A DNA stretch of 64,000 nt from Bradyrhizobium sp. CB1717 (GCF_029714325.1 NZ_CP121666.1:4216001-4280000), one strand, 5' to 3'. Numbered from the stretch's first letter, positions 1 to 9,510 are shown. The notes: generated by a model not told the origin, from the sequence alone. Program-made: numbers and translations.

Positions 1-484
1 GTTCGGTTATGAGAACGTGATGCAGGTTCCGCGCCTGGACAAGGTCGTGCTGAACATGGGCGTTGGCGATTCCGTCAACGACCGCAAGAAGGCCGAGACC
101 GCCGCTGCCGAGCTGACCCAGATCGCCGGCCAGAAGGCGATCGTGACCTATTCGCGTATCGCGATCGCGACCTTCAAACTGCGTGAGAACCAGCCGATCG
201 GCTGCAAGGTCACGCTGCGCAAGGCCCGCATGTACGAGTTCATCGATCGCCTGGTGACGGTCGCGCTGCCGCGCGTCCGCGACTTCCGCGGCCTGAACCC
301 GAAGAGCTTTGACGGCCGCGGCAACTACTCGCTCGGCATCAAGGAGCACATCATTTTCCCCGAAATCGACTTCGACAAGGTCACGGAAGCCCGCGGTATG
401 GACATCACCGTCTGCACCACGGCCAAGACCGACGAAGAGGCGAGGGCCTTGTTGACCGCTTTCAATTTCCCGTTCCGGCAGTGA
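1..484 (+). CDS. rplE: 50S ribosomal protein L5, 5'-truncated by window edge
   Basis: L5 sits in the central protuberance of the large ribosomal subunit and binds 5S rRNA with L18. The reading frame is open from base 2, and the residues before the first in-frame ATG (position 17) already read as L5 ([22 protein letters not shown]). The true start therefore lies upstream of the window and the ATG at 17 is internal. About 160 C-terminal residues are visible, against roughly 185 for the alphaproteobacterial family. The protein ends in the typical NFPF motif. It is the first visible gene of an spc-type operon, followed after 46 bases by rpsN. Identification is certain; only the N-terminus is missing. 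Confidence 0.97.
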   Translation, partial: FGYENVMQVPRLDKVVLNMGVGDSVNDRKKAETAAAELTQIAGQKAIVTYSRIAIATFKLRENQPIGCKVTLRKARMYEFIDRLVTVALPRVRDFRGLNPKSFDGRGNYSLGIKEHIIFPEIDFDKVTEARGMDITVCTTAKTDEEARALLTAFNFPFRQ

Positions 485-530
485 GACGCTGACCTTAAGC
501 CTCTCAAACGCGGATACCCAGGAGCCAAGC

Positions 531-836
531 ATGGCAAAGAAGAGTTCAGTCGAGAAGAACAACCGGCGCAAGCGGATGGTGAAGAACGCCGCCGCCAAGC
601 GTGAGCGGTTGAAGGCGATCATCGCCGACAAGAAGCTGCCGATGGAAGAGCGTTTCGCTGCGACGTTGAAGCTGGCCGAAATGCCGCGCAACTCGTCGGC
701 GACCCGCATCCGCCTGCGTTGCGAGCTGTCGGGCCGTCCGCGCTCGAACTATCGCAAGAACAAGCTGTCCCGTATCGCGCTGCGCGACCTTGGCTCCAAG
801 GGCATGGTCCCGGGCCTCGTGAAGTCCAGCTGGTAA
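531..836 (+). CDS. rpsN: 30S ribosomal protein S14
   Basis: S14 is a small-subunit head protein needed for late 30S assembly. The product is 101 residues, the length of the long, zinc-free S14 type. It has the basic N-terminus ([15 protein letters not shown]) and the conserved [20 protein letters not shown] region near residues 63-83, and it lacks the CxxC pairs of the zinc-binding form. A GGAG-type ribosome-binding site lies just before the ATG. It sits between rplE and rpsH as in the standard spc operon. Confidence 0.98.
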   Translation: MAKKSSVEKNNRRKRMVKNAAAKRERLKAIIADKKLPMEERFAATLKLAEMPRNSSATRIRLRCELSGRPRSNYRKNKLSRIALRDLGSKGMVPGLVKSSW

Positions 837-850
837 GGAGGGGCGTTTAG

Positions 851-1249
851 ATGTCTACGCACGATCCAATCAGCGATCTGATCACCCGCATCCGCAACGC
901 GCAGATGCGTTCCAAGAACAAGGTCTCCACGCCTGGCTCGAAGATGCGCGAGAACGTGCTCGAGGTGCTGAAGACCGAGGGCTACATCCGCGGTTACGCC
1001 ACGCTTGAGCACCCCTCGGGCCGCAGCGAGATCGAGATCGAGCTGAAGTATTTCGACGGCGAGCCCGTCATCCGCGAGATCGAACGCGTTTCCAAGCCCG
1101 GGCGTCGTGTCTACGCCTCGGTGAAGAACCTGCCGCGGGTCAACAACGGGCTCGGCATTTCGGTGTTGTCGACGCCGAAGGGGATCATGGCCGACCACAG
1201 CGCGCGCGACGCGAATGTGGGCGGTGAAGTCCTCTTCACGGTGTTCTGA
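851..1249 (+). CDS. rpsH: 30S ribosomal protein S8
   Basis: S8 binds the central domain of 16S rRNA early in assembly; in E. coli it is also the translational repressor of the spc operon. The product is 132 residues, normal length, opening with the family motif [15 protein letters not shown] and carrying the C-terminal signature [14 protein letters not shown] before a GGEVLFTVF end. A GGAGG ribosome-binding site lies at about 837-841. It is 14 bases downstream of rpsN and 16 upstream of rplF, so co-transcription is expected. Confidence 0.98.
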   Translation: MSTHDPISDLITRIRNAQMRSKNKVSTPGSKMRENVLEVLKTEGYIRGYATLEHPSGRSEIEIELKYFDGEPVIREIERVSKPGRRVYASVKNLPRVNNGLGISVLSTPKGIMADHSARDANVGGEVLFTVF

Positions 1250-1265
1250 GAAGGATTTTTCATCC

Positions 1266-1799
1266 ATGTCACGAGTTGGCAAAAGGCCTGTGGCGGTTCC
1301 GTCGGGTGTGACCGCGACCGTCGATGGGCAGACCGTCAAGATGAAGGGGCCGAAGGGCCAGCTTCAGTTCGTCGTCCATGACGACGTCGAGGTGAAGCTC
1401 GAGAGCGGCCAGATCAAGGTCAAGCCGCGTGCCGAGACCAACCGCGCGCGGGCCCTGTACGGTACCGCTCGCGCCCAGGTCGCGAATCTGGTCGAAGGCG
1501 TCACCAAGGGTTTCGAGAAGAAGCTCGAGATCACCGGCGTCGGTTACCGCGCCGCGATGCAGGGCAAGAACCTGCAGCTCGCGCTCGGCTACAGCCACGA
1601 CGTGATCTACCAGATCCCGGAAGGGATCACGATCACCGTGCCGAAGCCGACCGAGATCACGGTGGCGGGCAGCGACGTCCAGCGCGTCGGCCAGGTCGCC
1701 GCGGAGATCCGCGCCTACCGTCCGCCGGAGCCCTACAAGGGCAAGGGCGTGAAGTATGTGGGCGAATTCATCTTCCGCAAGGAAGGCAAGAAGAAGTAA
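1266..1799 (+). CDS. rplF: 50S ribosomal protein L6
   Basis: L6 binds 23S rRNA near the factor-binding site. The ATG at 1266 ([15 protein letters not shown]) gives 177 residues, the usual length, and has an AAGGA-type ribosome-binding site. A longer in-frame start at 1215 would add 17 residues overlapping rpsH and is rejected. The C-terminal signature [14 protein letters not shown] is present near residues 152-165, followed by a basic tail (RKEGKKK). It lies between rpsH and rplR in standard order. Confidence 0.98.
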   Translation: MSRVGKRPVAVPSGVTATVDGQTVKMKGPKGQLQFVVHDDVEVKLESGQIKVKPRAETNRARALYGTARAQVANLVEGVTKGFEKKLEITGVGYRAAMQGKNLQLALGYSHDVIYQIPEGITITVPKPTEITVAGSDVQRVGQVAAEIRAYRPPEPYKGKGVKYVGEFIFRKEGKKK

Positions 1800-1810
1800 C
1801 GGAGCCGGTC

Positions 1811-2173
1811 ATGTCCAAAGCCAAGGTTACGAATGCCCGGCGCAAGCGGAGTGTGCGGCTGAAGCTGCGCCGCTCCGGTGGTGGCCGTCCGCGTCTGTCG
1901 GTGTTCCGTTCGTCCAAGCACATCTACGCCCAGGTCATCGACGACCTGAAGGGCGAGACGCTGGCCTCTGCCTCTTCGCTCGAGAAGTCGATGCGCGGCG
2001 GCGGCAAGACTGGCGCCGACATCGATGCGGCGAAGGCGGTCGGCAAGCTGCTGGCCGAGCGCGCCGCCGAGAAGGGCGTCAAGGAAGTCGTGTTCGATCG
2101 CGGCAGCTACCTCTACCACGGGCGCGTCAAGGCTCTGGCCGACGCCGCGCGTGAGAGCGGGCTGAGCTTCTAA
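1811..2173 (+). CDS. rplR: 50S ribosomal protein L18
   Basis: L18 binds 5S rRNA and helps attach it to the large subunit. The product is 120 residues, with a basic N-terminal segment ([19 protein letters not shown]) and the conserved [20 protein letters not shown] core. The C-terminal half carries the [23 protein letters not shown] signature in pieces around residues 93-115. It starts 11 bases after rplF. Nothing unusual is seen. Confidence 0.98.
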   Translation: MSKAKVTNARRKRSVRLKLRRSGGGRPRLSVFRSSKHIYAQVIDDLKGETLASASSLEKSMRGGGKTGADIDAAKAVGKLLAERAAEKGVKEVVFDRGSYLYHGRVKALADAARESGLSF

Positions 2174-2217
2174 CAGAATTTGAGGATTGAGGCGTAAGCC
2201 TCTGAAGGATTGGAAAA

Positions 2218-2811
2218 ATGGCAGAACGCGAACAACGTGGTGGACGCGATCAACGCGGCGGCGGACGTGAACGCAAGGAGCGCGAGGAGCGCGACAGCGA
2301 GTTCGTCGACAAGCTGGTCCACATCAACCGCGTGGCCAAGGTCGTCAAGGGCGGCAAGCGCTTCGGTTTCGCAGCGCTGGTCGTGATCGGCGACCAGAAG
2401 GGCCGCGCCGGCTTCGGTCACGGCAAGGCGCGCGAAGTGCCTGAGGCGATCCGCAAGGCAACCGAGTCCGCCAAGCGCAACCTGACCCGGGTGTCGCTGC
2501 GCGAGGGCCGCACGCTCCATCACGACATCGCCGGCCGTCATGGCGCGGGCCGTGTCTACCTGCGTGCAGCTCCGGCCGGTACCGGCATCATCGCCGGCGG
2601 CCCGATGCGCGCCGTGTTCGAGACGCTCGGCGTCCAGGACGTGGTGGCGAAGTCGATCGGCTCGTCGAACCCGTACAACATGGTTCGCGCGACCTTCGAC
2701 GCGCTGAAGCATCAGGATTCGCCGCGTTCGGTCGCAGCCCGCCGCAACATCAAGGTGTCCACTCTGCAGTCGCGCCGTATCGGTGGCGATGCCGAGGCGG
2801 CTGCCGACTAA
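2218..2811 (+). CDS. rpsE: 30S ribosomal protein S5
   Basis: S5 lies at the mRNA entry side of the 30S subunit and affects decoding accuracy. The product is 197 residues, slightly long because of a charged N-terminal extension of about 28 residues ([15 protein letters not shown] and following). This is common in Rhizobiales S5. The double-stranded-RNA-binding-like S5 domain follows ([20 protein letters not shown]), then the [15 protein letters not shown] region. An AAGGA ribosome-binding site precedes the ATG. It sits between rplR and rpmD. Confidence 0.98.
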   Translation: MAEREQRGGRDQRGGGRERKEREERDSEFVDKLVHINRVAKVVKGGKRFGFAALVVIGDQKGRAGFGHGKAREVPEAIRKATESAKRNLTRVSLREGRTLHHDIAGRHGAGRVYLRAAPAGTGIIAGGPMRAVFETLGVQDVVAKSIGSSNPYNMVRATFDALKHQDSPRSVAARRNIKVSTLQSRRIGGDAEAAAD

Positions 2812-2834
2812 CGGAAGCTTTGGAGTAGACTCCC

Positions 2835-3029
2835 ATGGCCAAGGCCACCAAAACGATCAAGCTCGAGCAGATCGGCAGCGCGATCCGCCGCCATCACTCG
2901 CAGCGTTCGACGCTGATCGGGCTCAAGCTCAACAAGATCGGTCGCACCAGCGAACTGCAGGACACCCCGGCGGTCCGCGGCATGATCGAGAAGGTTCACC
3001 ATCTCGTCCGCATCGTCGACGAGAAGTAA
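2835..3029 (+). CDS. rpmD: 50S ribosomal protein L30
   Basis: L30 is a small non-essential large-subunit protein. The product is 64 residues, as expected, with the family core [20 protein letters not shown] and the ending [15 protein letters not shown]. It begins 23 bases after rpsE. The 75 bases between it and rplO hold a palindromic repeat (separate entry), unusual inside a ribosomal operon. Confidence 0.97.
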   Translation: MAKATKTIKLEQIGSAIRRHHSQRSTLIGLKLNKIGRTSELQDTPAVRGMIEKVHHLVRIVDEK

Positions 3030-3041
3030 GAAGCGGCGCAC

Positions 3042-3078
3042 GATCCCGAAAAGCGGGGACCGGTTTTCGGTGACAATC
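3042..3078. repeat. Short palindromic repeat between rpmD and rplO
   Basis: The stretch reads GATCCCGAAAAG, GGGGACCGG, TTTTCGG, then a degraded GACAATC, forming an imperfect inverted repeat. It resembles the better-preserved copy at 43592-43636 (CATGATCCGGAAAAG ... TTTTCCGAAAAGATCATG). Such elements are frequent in Bradyrhizobium and Rhodopseudomonas genomes. Here it sits inside a ribosomal protein operon and would be transcribed as an RNA hairpin. Confidence 0.6.
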
Positions 3079-3104
3079 GGGCGCAAGACACAAGGAGAAG
3101 GGCG

Positions 3105-3590
3105 ATGAAGCTCAGCGATATCGCCGACAACGCCGGCTCGCGCAAAAAGCGTATGCGCGTCGGCCGCGGCATCGGTTCGGGCAAGGGCAAGCAGTCCGGC
3201 CGCGGCGGCAAGGGCCAGACCGCGCGTTCGGGCGTGCGCATCAAGGGTTTCGAAGGCGGCCAGATGCCGATGCATCGCCGTCTGCCCAAGCGCGGCTTCA
3301 ACAACATCTTCCGCGTGGAGTTCGCCGAGATCAATCTCGACCGGCTCCAGGAAGCGGTCGATGCCAAGAAGATCGACGCCGGCAGCGTCGTGAACGTCGA
3401 GGCCCTGGTGAAGGGCGGCGTGCTGCGTCGCGCCAAGGCCGGCCTGCGGCTGCTCGGCCGTGGCGAGCTCAAGTCCAAGCTCAACATCGAAGTGCATGGC
3501 GCCACCAAGACCGCGATCGCGGCGGTCGAGAAGGCCGGCGGCTCGGTGAAGATCCTCGCCCCTGCCAAGGAAGAAGGCGAGGCGGCGTAA
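3105..3590 (+). CDS. rplO: 50S ribosomal protein L15
   Basis: L15 is a late-assembly large-subunit protein. The product is 161 residues, normal length. The glycine- and basic-rich N-terminus ([20 protein letters not shown], residues about 19-38) and the [18 protein letters not shown] signature are both present. A GGAG ribosome-binding site lies at about 3093-3099. It is followed by a hairpin and then secY 150 bases downstream. Confidence 0.98.
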   Translation: MKLSDIADNAGSRKKRMRVGRGIGSGKGKQSGRGGKGQTARSGVRIKGFEGGQMPMHRRLPKRGFNNIFRVEFAEINLDRLQEAVDAKKIDAGSVVNVEALVKGGVLRRAKAGLRLLGRGELKSKLNIEVHGATKTAIAAVEKAGGSVKILAPAKEEGEAA

Positions 3591-3603
3591 CAACTGCGTC
3601 ATT

Positions 3604-3625
3604 GGCCCGCGGCTCGCGGGCCTTT
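3604..3625 (+). terminator. Hairpin after rplO, possible attenuator or terminator
   Basis: An 8-bp perfect GC-rich stem (GGCCCGCG / CGCGGGCC, loop GCT) is followed by only three T residues. It lies 13 bases after the rplO stop and 115 before secY. The short T-run suggests partial termination or transcript-end stabilisation rather than a full stop. Confidence 0.5.
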
Positions 3626-3740
3626 ACGCATGCGGGACGTGGACTTATCGAAGCCGAGCCCCAGATAATGTCCGGCGTCCGCTAGATAGTAGCCCGGCCG
3701 CGGGCATGACGGCGCAATAGGCGGCGGGAGAAAGTCCAAG

Positions 3741-5072
3741 ATGGTCTCTGCAGCGGAACAACTGGCAGCCAATCTCAATTTCGGCGCGTTTGCCAAGGCC
3801 GACGAACTGAAGAAGCGCATCTGGTTCACCCTGGGTGCGCTGCTCGTTTATCGGCTCGGAACCTACATCCCGCTGCCGGGCATCGATCCCAACATCTGGG
3901 AGCAGGTGTTCAAGTCCCAGGCGGGCGGCATCCTCGGCATGTTCAACATGTTTGCCGGCGGCGGCATCCACCGCATGGCGATCTTCGCGTTGAACATCAT
4001 GCCGTACATCTCGGCCTCGATCATCATCCAGCTCCTCACCACCGTCTCGCCGCAGCTCGAGGCGCTGAAGAAGGAAGGCGAGGCCGGCCGTAAGCTGCTG
4101 AACCAGTACACCCGCTACCTGACCGTGATCCTGGCCGCGTTCCAGTCCTACGGTATCGCGGTGGGTCTCGAAGGCGCCGGCAACGTCGTCAGCGATCCCG
4201 GCATGTTCTTCCGCCTGTCCACGGCGATCACACTGACCGGCGGCACCATGTTCCTGATGTGGCTGGGCGAGCAGATCACCTCGCGCGGCATCGGCAACGG
4301 CATCTCGCTGATCATTCTCGCCGGCATCGTCGCCGAGCTGCCAGCGGCGCTCGCCAACATGCTCGAGCTCGGCCGTCAGGGCGCGATGTCGACCGGTCTG
4401 ATCCTGGTCGTCATCATCATGGCCGTCGCCGTGATCGCCTTCATCGTGTTCATGGAGCGCGCCCAGCGCCGGCTCTTGATCCAGTATCCGAAGCGCCAGG
4501 TCGGCAACAAGATGTTCGAGGGCCAGTCCTCGCATCTGCCGCTCAAGCTCAACACCTCGGGCGTGATTCCGCCGATCTTCGCGTCCTCGCTGCTGCTCTT
4601 GCCGACCACGGTTGCGAACTTCAACGCGGGCAGCGGGCCGGAATGGTTCCAGTGGATCACCACCCAGCTCGGCCACGGCCGTCCGCTGTTCCTGATCATG
4701 TATCTGGCCCTGATCGTGTTCTTCGCGTTCTTCTACACCGCGATCGTGTTCAACCCGACCGAGACCGCGGACAATCTGAAGAAGCACGGCGGCTTCATTC
4801 CGGGCATCCGTCCGGGCGAGCGCACCGCCGAATATATCGACTACGTGCTGTCGCGCATCACGGTGCTCGGTGCGATCTATCTCGCCATCGTCTGCTTGAT
4901 TCCGGAGATCCTGATCTCCTACGCCTCGGTGCCGTTCTACTTCGGCGGTACCTCGCTGCTGATCGTCGTCAGCGTCACCATGGACACGGTGGCTCAGGTG
5001 CAGGGCTATCTGCTGGCCCATCAGTATGAAGGCCTGATCCGCAAGTCCAAGCTGCGCGGTCGCCGCCGCTAG
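3741..5072 (+). CDS. secY: Protein translocase subunit SecY
   Basis: SecY is the ten-helix pore of the SecYEG translocon in the inner membrane. The product is 443 residues, full length. The plug region after the first helix (GGILGMFNMFAGGGIHRMAIF, about residues 58-78) is intact. So are the cytoplasmic C4 loop (VFMERAQRRLLIQYPKRQVG) and the C5 loop GIRPGERTAEYID with arginine at residue 357, the position equivalent to the SecA-critical Arg357 of E. coli SecY. The basic C-terminal tail ends KLRGRRR. A GGGAGAAAG ribosome-binding site precedes the ATG. A shorter SecY-like gene follows after 17 bases. Confidence 0.98.
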   Translation: MVSAAEQLAANLNFGAFAKADELKKRIWFTLGALLVYRLGTYIPLPGIDPNIWEQVFKSQAGGILGMFNMFAGGGIHRMAIFALNIMPYISASIIIQLLTTVSPQLEALKKEGEAGRKLLNQYTRYLTVILAAFQSYGIAVGLEGAGNVVSDPGMFFRLSTAITLTGGTMFLMWLGEQITSRGIGNGISLIILAGIVAELPAALANMLELGRQGAMSTGLILVVIIMAVAVIAFIVFMERAQRRLLIQYPKRQVGNKMFEGQSSHLPLKLNTSGVIPPIFASSLLLLPTTVANFNAGSGPEWFQWITTQLGHGRPLFLIMYLALIVFFAFFYTAIVFNPTETADNLKKHGGFIPGIRPGERTAEYIDYVLSRITVLGAIYLAIVCLIPEILISYASVPFYFGGTSLLIVVSVTMDTVAQVQGYLLAHQYEGLIRKSKLRGRRR

Positions 5073-5089
5073 CTGCGGCGTCGCTCTAG

Positions 5090-6301
5090 ATGAGCAGGGA
5101 GCTCGCGCGCCGGATCGCTTTCACGATCGGCGCGCTGCTCCTTTTCAGGCTCGGCACGCAGATCCCGTTCGTGGGGATGGGCGCGACGAGCCTGTCGTTC
5201 CCGGCCGAACATGGCGGCCGTTTCTCGATCTTCGCGCTCGGTATCCTTCCCTATCTGAGCGCTGCGATCGTCATTCGGGTTCTCTCGCTGGTATGGCAGG
5301 GCCTGAACTTGCTCGAGAAGTCAGGCGAGCGTGGCCGGCGCAGCATCGCGCGCTACACGCTGATCCTCACTCTGCTGTTCTCCACCTTCCAGGCCTACGG
5401 CTACGCCTCGGCGATCCAGACAATTCCGGCGCTGGTTCCTGATCCGGACGACTGGCCTGTTCTCGCGGCCACGGCCTCGATCGTTGGAGGTGTGTTCGTT
5501 CTGATTTGGCTCAGCGAGCAGATCACCCGCTACGGCATCGGCAACGGCCTGGCGCTGATTTTGAGCGCCGGCTTTCTCGTCGCGATACCGCAAAACATCG
5601 CCGGTATCATGGATGCTGTCCGGCAGGGCGCGATCTCGGGTAACGTCGCCCTCGGCCATGCCGTGTTCTGGGTCGTGGCCGTTGTCATGATCGTGCTCGT
5701 CGAAGGTGCGCGGCGAAATATCCAGGTCCAGTTCGCCGCACGCAACGTCGGCACGCGGCAACTGCCTACGCGCGACGCGATGCTGCCGATCAAGCTCAAC
5801 AGCGCCGGGTATCTGATTCCGGTCACGGTGGCGCCGTGGATCTTCTTTCTACCGCTTGCCTTTGCCGGCTTCATCCTCGGCGGCGACCACCCCTTGGTCG
5901 CCGCGGCCTACCGGCATCTCCAGCTGGGGCAGCCGGCGCACATGATCCTCGTGTCGATCGCGGTCTTCATGCTCGCCTTCATCTACACCGCCTATGTCGT
6001 CGATCCCGAACACACCGCCAAATCCCTGGCCCGGCATAACGGCACAATTCCCGGTATCGCTCCCGGCGAGGCCACCGCCGGCTATCTCGATCGCGTCGTG
6101 TCATTGACGACGGTCGTTGGAGCCGTCTACCTGACTGCGTTGCAGTTGATTCCGGAGGTGTTCGACCTTTACGGGATAGGGCTGCCTTATAGTATGGTCG
6201 TCGATGGCGGTGCGGCGCTGGTTGTGGTTTGCACCGCTCTTGATATCAAAACACAGGTGCGCGACGTATCGCTCACCAATCCGGGGGGCGTACGCCGATG
6301 A
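5090..6301 (+). CDS. Second, shortened SecY-like protein (SecY paralogue)
   Basis: The 403-residue product aligns by eye with the whole of the upstream Sec[56 protein letters not shown] and [15 protein letters not shown] match its landmarks in order. Key parts are changed. The stretch between IPFVG and FALGI is about 18 residues instead of 34, so the plug helix is missing. The C4 loop basic cluster is weakened (AARNVG for PKRQVG). The C5 arginine (357 in the neighbour) is alanine at residue 324. The C-terminal tail is shortened. It starts 17 bases after secY and overlaps adk by 4 bases, so it is translated in the operon. It may be a specialised or diverging translocon subunit; the function is not known from sequence. 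Confidence 0.9.
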   Translation: MSRELARRIAFTIGALLLFRLGTQIPFVGMGATSLSFPAEHGGRFSIFALGILPYLSAAIVIRVLSLVWQGLNLLEKSGERGRRSIARYTLILTLLFSTFQAYGYASAIQTIPALVPDPDDWPVLAATASIVGGVFVLIWLSEQITRYGIGNGLALILSAGFLVAIPQNIAGIMDAVRQGAISGNVALGHAVFWVVAVVMIVLVEGARRNIQVQFAARNVGTRQLPTRDAMLPIKLNSAGYLIPVTVAPWIFFLPLAFAGFILGGDHPLVAAAYRHLQLGQPAHMILVSIAVFMLAFIYTAYVVDPEHTAKSLARHNGTIPGIAPGEATAGYLDRVVSLTTVVGAVYLTALQLIPEVFDLYGIGLPYSMVVDGGAALVVVCTALDIKTQVRDVSLTNPGGVRR

Positions 6302-7179
6302 GAATTATACTTCTGGGACCGCCGGGGTCGGGCAAGGGGACCCAGGCGCAGCTCTTGGTGCAGCGCTATGGCATCGTCCAGCTCTCGACCGGCGAGATGC
6401 TGCGCGCAGCCGTTGCGGCGGGAACGCCGGTCGGGCTGAAGGCCAAGGAGATCATGGCCAGCGGCAGCCTCGTCCCTGATGACGTCGTGGTTGGAATCAT
6501 CTCCGATCGCATCGACCAGCCGGACGCCAAGAACGGTTTCATCCTCGACGGCTTCCCGCGCACCGTGCCGCAAGCCGAGGCGCTGGACGAGCTGCTGAAG
6601 CACAAGCACCTGAAGCTCGACGCCGTGATCGAGCTCCGCGTCAACGAGAGTGCGCTGCTGAGTCGCGTCGAGACCCGCGTTGCCCAGATGCGCGAGCGCG
6701 GGGAGGAGGTCCGGGTGGACGACACTCCGGAGGTTCTAACCAAGCGCCTGGCCAGCTACCGCAGCCAGACGGAACCTCTGATTCACTACTATTCCGAGCG
6801 GCGGAAGCTCTCCACCATCGACGGCATGATGGCCATCGACGAGGTTACCCGCGCCATCCATCGCCAGCTCCTGGCGCTCGGGGCGGTGGAACCCAAGACC
6901 CACGCCCGCAGTGCAGCCAAGTCGGGCCCGGCCAAGAAGGCCAAGTCCAAGACGGTCACGGCTGCCAAAAAGCCGGCGAAATCGGCTAAAAAGGCCGTCA
7001 AATCGGCCAAAACCACCAAAAAAGCGGCCAAGAAGGCCGTGAAGGGGACCAAGAAGGCGGCGAAGAAAATCGCCAAGAAAACCGCCAAGAAAACGGTCAA
7101 AAAGACCGCCAAGAAGACCGTCAAAAAAGGTTCGAAGAAGGGACCAAAAAAGGTCACGAAAAAGCGAGCCAAGCGCTAG
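6298..7179 (+). CDS. adk: Adenylate kinase with long lysine-rich C-terminal tail
   Basis: Adenylate kinase interconverts ATP + AMP and 2 ADP. Residues 1 to about 195 form a short-lid enzyme: P-loop GPPGSGKGT at 7-15, the AMP-site STGEMLR, and [16 protein letters not shown]. The remaining ~95 residues are an alanine/lysine/threonine repeat region (AKK, KTAKK, KTVKK units) ending in KKRAKR. It resembles bacterial histone-H1-like tails, so the protein is 293 residues where the kinase alone needs about 190-215. The frame stays open to the stop with no sign of a break. The ATG overlaps the end of the SecY-like gene by 4 bases (ATGA), implying translational coupling. The tail could bind nucleic acid or ribosomes; this is inference. 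Confidence 0.95.
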   Translation: MRIILLGPPGSGKGTQAQLLVQRYGIVQLSTGEMLRAAVAAGTPVGLKAKEIMASGSLVPDDVVVGIISDRIDQPDAKNGFILDGFPRTVPQAEALDELLKHKHLKLDAVIELRVNESALLSRVETRVAQMRERGEEVRVDDTPEVLTKRLASYRSQTEPLIHYYSERRKLSTIDGMMAIDEVTRAIHRQLLALGAVEPKTHARSAAKSGPAKKAKSKTVTAAKKPAKSAKKAVKSAKTTKKAAKKAVKGTKKAAKKIAKKTAKKTVKKTAKKTVKKGSKKGPKKVTKKRAKR

Positions 7180-7365
7180 CAGCGGTTGACGAAAGCCCCT
7201 GGAATCCCCTAATAAGCCCCGCATCCAAGTCGGATAGTTTCAGACGATGCCGGGCCCCAGGAAGACCGGTGGTGGGCGTCGTGTTCGCGTTTGTGAATAC
7301 CTGCCCGAGAAAGCAAGCACTTAAGCCCGATTCCTGACGAGGGATCGGCAACAGGAGAGAAAGCC

Positions 7366-7734
7366 GTGGCCCGTATTGCCGGCGTGAACATTCCCACCAA
7401 CAAGCGCGTGCTGATCGCGCTTCAGTACATCCATGGCATCGGCCCGAAGATCGCCGGTGACATCATCGAGAAGGTGAAGATCCCCGAGGATCGTCGCGTC
7501 AATCAGCTCAGCGACGCCGAAGTTCTTCAGATCCGCGAAGTGATCGACCGCGACTATCTCGTCGAGGGCGACCTGCGTCGTGAGGTCGGCATCAACATCA
7601 AGCGTCTGATGGACCTCGGCTGCTATCGCGGCCTGCGCCATCGTCGCGGTCTGCCGGTGCGCGGTCAGCGTACCCACACCAATGCGCGTACGCGCAAGGG
7701 GCCGGCCAAGGCCATCGCCGGCAAGAAGAAGTAA
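7366..7734 (+). CDS. rpsM: 30S ribosomal protein S13
   Basis: S13 is in the 30S head and contacts P-site tRNA and the 50S subunit. The product is 122 residues. The [22 protein letters not shown]-terminus, the helix-two-turn-helix region and the C-terminal [25 protein letters not shown] signature are all present. The start at 7366 is GTG, preceded by an AGGAGAGAAAG ribosome-binding site at about 7352-7362. It begins the alpha-operon part (rpsM-rpsK-rpoA-rplQ), 186 bases after adk, a gap that probably holds a promoter. Confidence 0.97.
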   Translation: MARIAGVNIPTNKRVLIALQYIHGIGPKIAGDIIEKVKIPEDRRVNQLSDAEVLQIREVIDRDYLVEGDLRREVGINIKRLMDLGCYRGLRHRRGLPVRGQRTHTNARTRKGPAKAIAGKKK

Positions 7735-7753
7735 GTTTTCGCACTCCATCGCG

Positions 7754-7794
7754 GCGTGTGGCGAAAGGGGATACCCGTTCGCCACGCGCTTTTC
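7754..7794 (+). terminator. Hairpin after rpsM
   Basis: A 12-bp stem (7754-7765 with 7778-7789, one G.U pair) is built from GCGTGTGGCGAA and TTCGCCACGCGC. It is followed directly by TTTT. It lies 20 bases after rpsM and 60 before rpsK, inside a cluster that must be co-expressed. It is more likely an attenuator or an RNA-processing/stability structure than a full terminator. Confidence 0.55.
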
Positions 7795-7855
7795 GTTCCA
7801 CAGGTGTAGCCGCTGGCATTACGGCGGCGTTTGAGATCTTCAGGAAAGGGACTCA

Positions 7856-8245
7856 ATGGGCAAGGAAGCCACCCGCGTTCGCCGTCGTGAGCGCAAGAAC
7901 ATCGCCTCCGGCGTTGCGCACGTGAACTCGTCGTTCAACAACACGACCATCACCATCACCGACGCGCAGGGCAACACGATTGCCTGGTCTTCCGCCGGCA
8001 CGATGGGCTTCAAGGGCTCGCGCAAGTCGACCCCGTATGCGGCGCAGGTTGCCGCCGAGGACGTGTCGAAGAAGGCGCAGGAGCACGGCATGCGCACGCT
8101 GGAAGTCGAAGTCGCCGGTCCCGGTTCGGGCCGCGAATCGGCGCTCCGCGCGCTCCAGGCCGCAGGCTTCACCGTGACCTCGATCCGCGACGTGACCACG
8201 ATCCCGCACAACGGTTGCCGTCCCCGCAAGCGTCGGCGCGTTTGA
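7856..8245 (+). CDS. rpsK: 30S ribosomal protein S11
   Basis: S11 forms part of the 30S platform near the mRNA exit. The product is 129 residues with the family signatures [20 protein letters not shown] and [24 protein letters not shown] (C-terminal). An AGGAAAGGG ribosome-binding site lies about 8 bases before the ATG. It sits between rpsM and rpoA as usual. Confidence 0.98.
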   Translation: MGKEATRVRRRERKNIASGVAHVNSSFNNTTITITDAQGNTIAWSSAGTMGFKGSRKSTPYAAQVAAEDVSKKAQEHGMRTLEVEVAGPGSGRESALRALQAAGFTVTSIRDVTTIPHNGCRPRKRRRV

Positions 8246-8252
8246 TACCAAG

Positions 8253-8276
8253 TTGCGGGCGCATCGGCGCCCGCAA
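8253..8276 (+). terminator. Perfect 10-bp hairpin after rpsK
   Basis: TTGCGGGCGC pairs perfectly with GCGCCCGCAA around an ATCG loop, 7 bases after the rpsK stop; TTTTG follows five bases later. The next gene, rpoA, starts about 80 bases downstream in the same operon. A partial terminator that tunes the ribosomal-protein to RNA-polymerase ratio is plausible but unproven. Confidence 0.5.
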
Positions 8277-8357
8277 TGACTTTTGTAAGAAGCCGCGGGC
8301 GTGGCCTGCGGCCTTTCTCCAACGCCAGTGTCTGCAACGGCAGTTCGACTGGCCTGT

Positions 8358-9389
8358 ATGGGTGAAACAGTGACGATCCAGAAAAATTGGCAAGAACTGA
8401 TTCGGCCGAACAAGCTCCAGATTCAGCCCGGTAGCGATTCGACCCGCTTTGCGACCATCGTCGCCGAGCCGCTCGAGCGCGGCTTCGGCCAGACCCTCGG
8501 CAACGCGCTGCGCCGCATCCTGCTCTCCTCGCTCCAGGGCGCGGCGGTGCAGTCGGTGCACATCGACGGCGTGCTGCACGAGTTCTCCTCGATCGCTGGC
8601 GTCCGTGAGGACGTCACCGACATCGTGCTCAACATCAAGGACATCTCGATCAAGATGCAGGGCGAAGGCCCCAAGCGCATGGTCGTGAAGAAGCAGGGCC
8701 CGGGCGTCGTCACCGCCGGCGACATCCAGACCGTGGGCGATGTCGTGGTGCTCAATCCGGACCTCCAGATCTGCACGCTCGACGAGGGTGCCGAGATCCG
8801 CATGGAGTTCACGGTCTCGACCGGCAAGGGCTATGTGCCCGCCGAGCGCAACCGCCCCGAGGACGCGCCGATCGGTCTGATCCCGGTCGACAGCCTGTAC
8901 TCGCCGGTCCGCAAGGTCTCCTACAAGGTCGAGAACACCCGCGAGGGCCAGATCCTCGACTACGACAAGCTGACCATGACGATCGAGACCAACGGCGCGC
9001 TGACGCCGGATGACTCCGTGGCTTACGCCGCCCGCATCCTGCAGGATCAGCTCAACGTGTTCGTCAACTTCGAAGAGCCGCGCAAGGAAGTCGCCCAGGA
9101 GATCATCCCGGACCTCGCCTTCAACCCGGCCTTCCTCAAGAAGGTGGACGAGCTCGAGCTGTCGGTGCGTTCGGCCAACTGCTTGAAGAACGACAACATC
9201 GTCTACATCGGCGATCTCGTGCAGAAGTCGGAAGCCGAAATGCTCCGCACCCCGAACTTCGGCCGCAAGTCGCTGAACGAGATCAAGGAAGTGCTGGCCC
9301 AGATGGGTCTGCATCTCGGCATGGAAGTGCCGGGCTGGCCGCCGGAGAACATCGACGAGCTCGCCAAGCGCTTCGAGGATCACTACTGA
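8358..9389 (+). CDS. rpoA: DNA-directed RNA polymerase subunit alpha
   Basis: The alpha subunit dimerises to nucleate RNA polymerase assembly; its C-terminal domain contacts UP elements and activators. The ATG at 8358 ([20 protein letters not shown]) gives 343 residues, as expected; an upstream in-frame start at 8301 adds 19 unlikely residues. The N-terminal domain has [20 protein letters not shown] and LRRILLSSL; the C-terminal domain has the [17 protein letters not shown] signature near residue 296. It is followed by rplQ. Confidence 0.98.
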   Translation: MGETVTIQKNWQELIRPNKLQIQPGSDSTRFATIVAEPLERGFGQTLGNALRRILLSSLQGAAVQSVHIDGVLHEFSSIAGVREDVTDIVLNIKDISIKMQGEGPKRMVVKKQGPGVVTAGDIQTVGDVVVLNPDLQICTLDEGAEIRMEFTVSTGKGYVPAERNRPEDAPIGLIPVDSLYSPVRKVSYKVENTREGQILDYDKLTMTIETNGALTPDDSVAYAARILQDQLNVFVNFEEPRKEVAQEIIPDLAFNPAFLKKVDELELSVRSANCLKNDNIVYIGDLVQKSEAEMLRTPNFGRKSLNEIKEVLAQMGLHLGMEVPGWPPENIDELAKRFEDHY

Positions 9390-9510
9390 TCGACTTCACC
9401 GTCGCGGCCGGAGACATCTGGCCGCGATTGTTATGGGCGAACGCAGGAAGCCCACCTGAGCAACTGGTCCGACGAACCGTCGCGGCAGTTCATACGTAAG
9501 GAATAGACAC

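Noticed and set aside
3645..5021. A 458-codon minus-strand frame over secY
   Set aside because: Antisense shadow; His/Asp/Gln-rich and without motifs.
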